Source: Inonotus obliquus | Lineage: Eukaryota > Basidiomycota > Agaricomycetes > Hymenochaetales > Hymenochaetaceae | Reading direction: 5' to 3' | Assembly (NCBI GenBank): GCA_032164295.1 | Contig: JAJHTX010000007.1 | Span: forward strand, 2,206,501-2,270,500 | DNA: 64,000 nt | Shown: positions 61,571 to 64,000 of the stretch, piece after piece | Numbering within the stretch: position 1 is the stretch's first letter | Layout: each line of letters starts with the position of its first letter | Made by a program: the position numbers and the translations under genes | Notes under the pieces: generated by a model | What the model was told of the DNA's origin: nothing | Seen by the model: only the letters and a program-made list of their open reading frames with translations | Database searches by the model: none

Positions 61571-61888
61571 TGGTGTCCTTTCACTTTCCCGATGGTAGCC
61601 GTTATGTTTAATACTGTTTAGAATTGTTTAGTTTACTTCGATTCAAAAGAGTTATTGTACATTAGAGCAAAATAGTATGACCTAGTTTGGAACTCTGAAT
61701 TGGGGATGGAGATGAGAAATGAAGCGCTTCAAACAGTGACAGGATGAGCTGTAAGCGAAAAATACCCGATAAATAATCTCAAGTCCCTAACTGACAGTCC
61801 TCACCAGACGGATTCCAGCCTCGAGTTGGAACAATGGATCCTACCAAACAGCTCGAGGGTACACAATCCCGCGTCCCGCGTGCTCAGA
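61571..61888. other. Intergenic between convergent 3' ends
   Basis: About 320 bp with no feature beyond AT-rich 3' UTR-like sequence. Confidence 0.5.
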
Positions 61889-63720
61889 TCACCTCTGTCC
61901 CCTTCCCATCTTCACTGGTTTGATCTTGTTGCTAACATTTGCCACTGTAGCCCGGAACCACGGTATTGTACTAGGATCGATCAACTCGCATTCGTCAACG
62001 ATTAGTGAACGTATCGGGATAATCTGATTGGAATTCTCGACTGCTGGCGAAGCTGGACTGGATTCCTCATTCGGAACTGGCTCTGAACCTGATGCCGTGT
62101 CTGTTGGGATTGCGAGATGCGCTTTGACGAGTCGTGCTAGGGGGCCAGCTCTGAGATTTGATGACAGAGATAGGTTTAGTTCTTGCAATCTCGGACAAGG
62201 AATCGATCGCGACGCTCCATTTTCACCGTCAGATGGCCATTCGGTTAACGCGTTAACTATCAAATTTATGTCGCCCGATAAAAACGAGCTAGACTTTATA
62301 ATCAATGACTCCAGCTTGCTCGCGCTGAGAAGAAATGAGATCAGAAGCGGGGCTGATACGTGATGACAATGAGGCACGCCAAAATCCTTCAGATGGGATA
62401 GGTTCCGCGACCGAATTTCTTCTATGCAAGAATTGACAACGTCGCCCGTGGCCCGCATCAGTTGAAATGACTGAAGATTGGGAAATTGCATCTTCCGCAG
62501 GCACACGTCCGGTGCACACGTATCAGATAGCATGAGGTACTTGAGATTGGGAAGATCGATGCAGTTGGGGATTTCAGGTACGGTTCGGAAATCTCCAGCA
62601 CCCGTCAAAATGACACGTAGAACTTCGAGTGATGGATTGCGTTCCACCAATGCGAGGAGAGCATGATAGGTAAACGTTCCGGTCAATTCGAGGGTTGTCA
62701 AGGCCGAGAACGGAAACTTCTCCAAGCTGATGATATACCTCTCCGCAGTTGTCAGACCAAGTTTTTGCAACCGTGAAGCCTCTACGTTACGAAGAAACTC
62801 CACCAAGGCAGGAGAAGGTTCCGCACTCGTGAGAGTGATGCTTCGCGGTCGAAGCTGGTGTAATATTTCAATGGGGATTATCGAATCGAGGTCCTTGTTG
62901 TAAGTTGTCATCTCCAACTCGTCAAGCTTCGACCATAGGCTGCTTGAACCATTCCTGAATACTTTCGGTTTCTTAGCGACCGTAAACCCGGCCTCGAAGC
63001 ACAGACGAGAGAGGACACCATTGGCACGCTCTAACCATGCATCTGCCTTCTTTAGGGTCGTATTCGGCGTCAAGACGAGATGGCGCCAAAACTTTGGATT
63101 ATGTATGATGATCTCTCTCCAAGTTCGACAGATCAGAGTGAGCGCGAGCATCTTTCTGTTACTTCCGTCGACAACAAGAGTGAAGATTTCGGTCTGCAGT
63201 TCTACGGGAAGCTTCGAGAAATGGCATGGAGGTGGCTCCGATGCCGCGGCTGCTTTCTCGCGCAGTGCTTCCAGTTCGGCGCGTCGCTTTACGTCTGTGG
63301 GCTTCAAACGCTCCAATGCGAGGTCTACCATCTTCAACGATGCCGTGTTTCTCCCTAGATGGTGGAAGATACGTGCAGATCGAGCATATCCCTACGGCAA
63401 TGCACTCGTGAATAACTAATGATGAACGTTGAGAATTGGAAAGATAAACCTGCCACATCTGAGGTGCGAGATCAATGACCTTCTTGGAGTCCTTCAGCGC
63501 GTCAAGAGGTCGGTTCAGTTTTTCGAAAACAGCGGCCCTTGAGTCATAGAGCGTCTTGTTTTTGGAGTTTTCCCGGATCGCCTCAAAACAATTGTCAAAC
63601 TCGCGGAACAAGCCAGATGTTGAGCTGGACACAAACCTGGTTGAAAGACTCCAGTGCTTCCTCATATCGATTGCTCTTGAAGTGCTGAGCGCCCAGCTTG
63701 AAGGCCTTATCACAGGTCAT
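61889..63720 (-). CDS. TPR/F-box/LRR protein (Pof3/Dia2-like)
   Basis: F-box adaptor with N-terminal tetratricopeptide repeats, the layout of fission yeast Pof3 and budding yeast Dia2, which act at replication forks and in genome stability. 572 residues in three exons (introns 63582-63636 and 63392-63449; sum divisible by three). TPR helices: MTCDKAFKLGAQHFKSNRYE, EALESFNQAIRENSKNKTLY, SRAAVFEKLNRPLDALKDSK and YARSARIFHHLGRNTASL. The F-box is HFSKLPVELQTEIFTLVV with LTLICRTWREIIIHNPKFWR. Leucine-rich repeats follow (FSALTTLELTGTFTYHALLA, LPNLKYLMLSDT, NLSHLKDFGVPHCHHVS). Orthology is inferred from architecture only. Confidence 0.82.
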
Positions 63721-63910
63721 CTCTTGATATCGTAGGTCAGATAGTGTGGCTGAGGAACAAAGCACTGGCAGGACGCGACCGTGAGTCTGTGACGTTACGC
63801 GAAAGTCACGATCTCACCGTCGATCTTCCCATTTCCTAAGTTGGCAACCATGCCAAAACTTTACGAAAACATCTCGAGACCTTTGACTCGATTCATACTC
63901 AATCTCCGCC
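63721..63910. promoter_or_regulatory. Short divergent promoter
   Basis: 190 bp between the TPR/F-box start and the next gene's ATG on the other strand; no individual site assigned. Confidence 0.4.
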
Positions 63911-64000
63911 ATGTTCAACCTTTCTATTTCTCCGTCGAGTGACCCATTTCCGTTCGCCGCTCTTGCGATCTCTTCATATCTCAAGGATCGGGTCAACGTG
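63911..64000 (+). CDS. Probable cytosolic glutamyl-tRNA synthetase, first 30 codons
   Basis: ATG at 63911 opens a frame to the window end: MFNLSISPSSDPFPFAALAI then SSYLKDRVNV. The PFPFAALAI pattern shortly after the start resembles the GST-like N-terminus of fungal cytosolic GluRS. With only 30 residues the call is tentative. Confidence 0.4.
   Translation, partial: MFNLSISPSSDPFPFAALAISSYLKDRVNV

Overview
This is nuclear DNA of a filamentous basidiomycete, most likely an Agaricomycete. Genes are dense and split by many short introns (about 44-100 nt, mostly 50-65, with a GT donor, a CTRAY-like branch site and an AG acceptor). Housekeeping proteins are of fungal type (TRM44, DPH2, HIS1, ROT1, PRE7, ISA2, GSH2, JLP2/CCDC25, RPAP1). 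Between them lie lineage-specific families: F-box proteins, a 7TM protein, a sedolisin protease and a cytochrome P450 cluster. No rRNA, tRNA, CRISPR or intact autonomous transposon was seen. Most gene models below were rebuilt by hand from splice signals. For most of them the summed exon lengths are divisible by three, which supports the joins.

Layout. 1-6.1 kb: the 3' part of TRM44, an F-box protein and a 7TM membrane protein. 6.4-9.3 kb: a secreted sedolisin (peptidase S53) with all catalytic residues. 10.1-13.7 kb: DPH2 and HIS1 in the same direction. 14.7-22.1 kb: a conserved basidiomycete protein of unknown role, ROT1, and the proteasome subunit PRE7, which has three unusually long introns. 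22.1-25.2 kb: no recognisable gene. 25.2-30.9 kb: three tandem F-box paralogues on the minus strand, one of them dead. 31.3-38.3 kb: a UBC1-like E2, a small unknown gene, ISA2, GSH2 and JLP2 (which has a 10-nt microexon). 39-55.5 kb: four cytochrome P450 paralogues in segmental duplications, one inverted, mixed with a UTP6 pseudogene fragment, a terminal-inverted-repeat element and a P450 3' remnant spliced onto the end of a kinase gene. 55.6-64 kb: the kinase, RPAP1, a TPR/F-box (Pof3/Dia2-like) protein and the first codons of a probable glutamyl-tRNA synthetase.

The conserved genes form single-copy blocks with no pathway logic among neighbours. Several act in ubiquitin-dependent turnover (five F-box genes counting the dead copy, an E2, a proteasome core subunit); I read this as chance plus F-box family expansion. 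The evolving part is 38.6-55.6 kb. A unit made of a 5' flank plus a P450 has been copied in both orientations, carrying pieces of unrelated genes, and one breakpoint has replaced the C-terminus of the neighbouring kinase. I found no clearly new molecular system. The best leads are this duplication/fusion locus, the AT-rich foldback element, the F-box array and some odd splicing.
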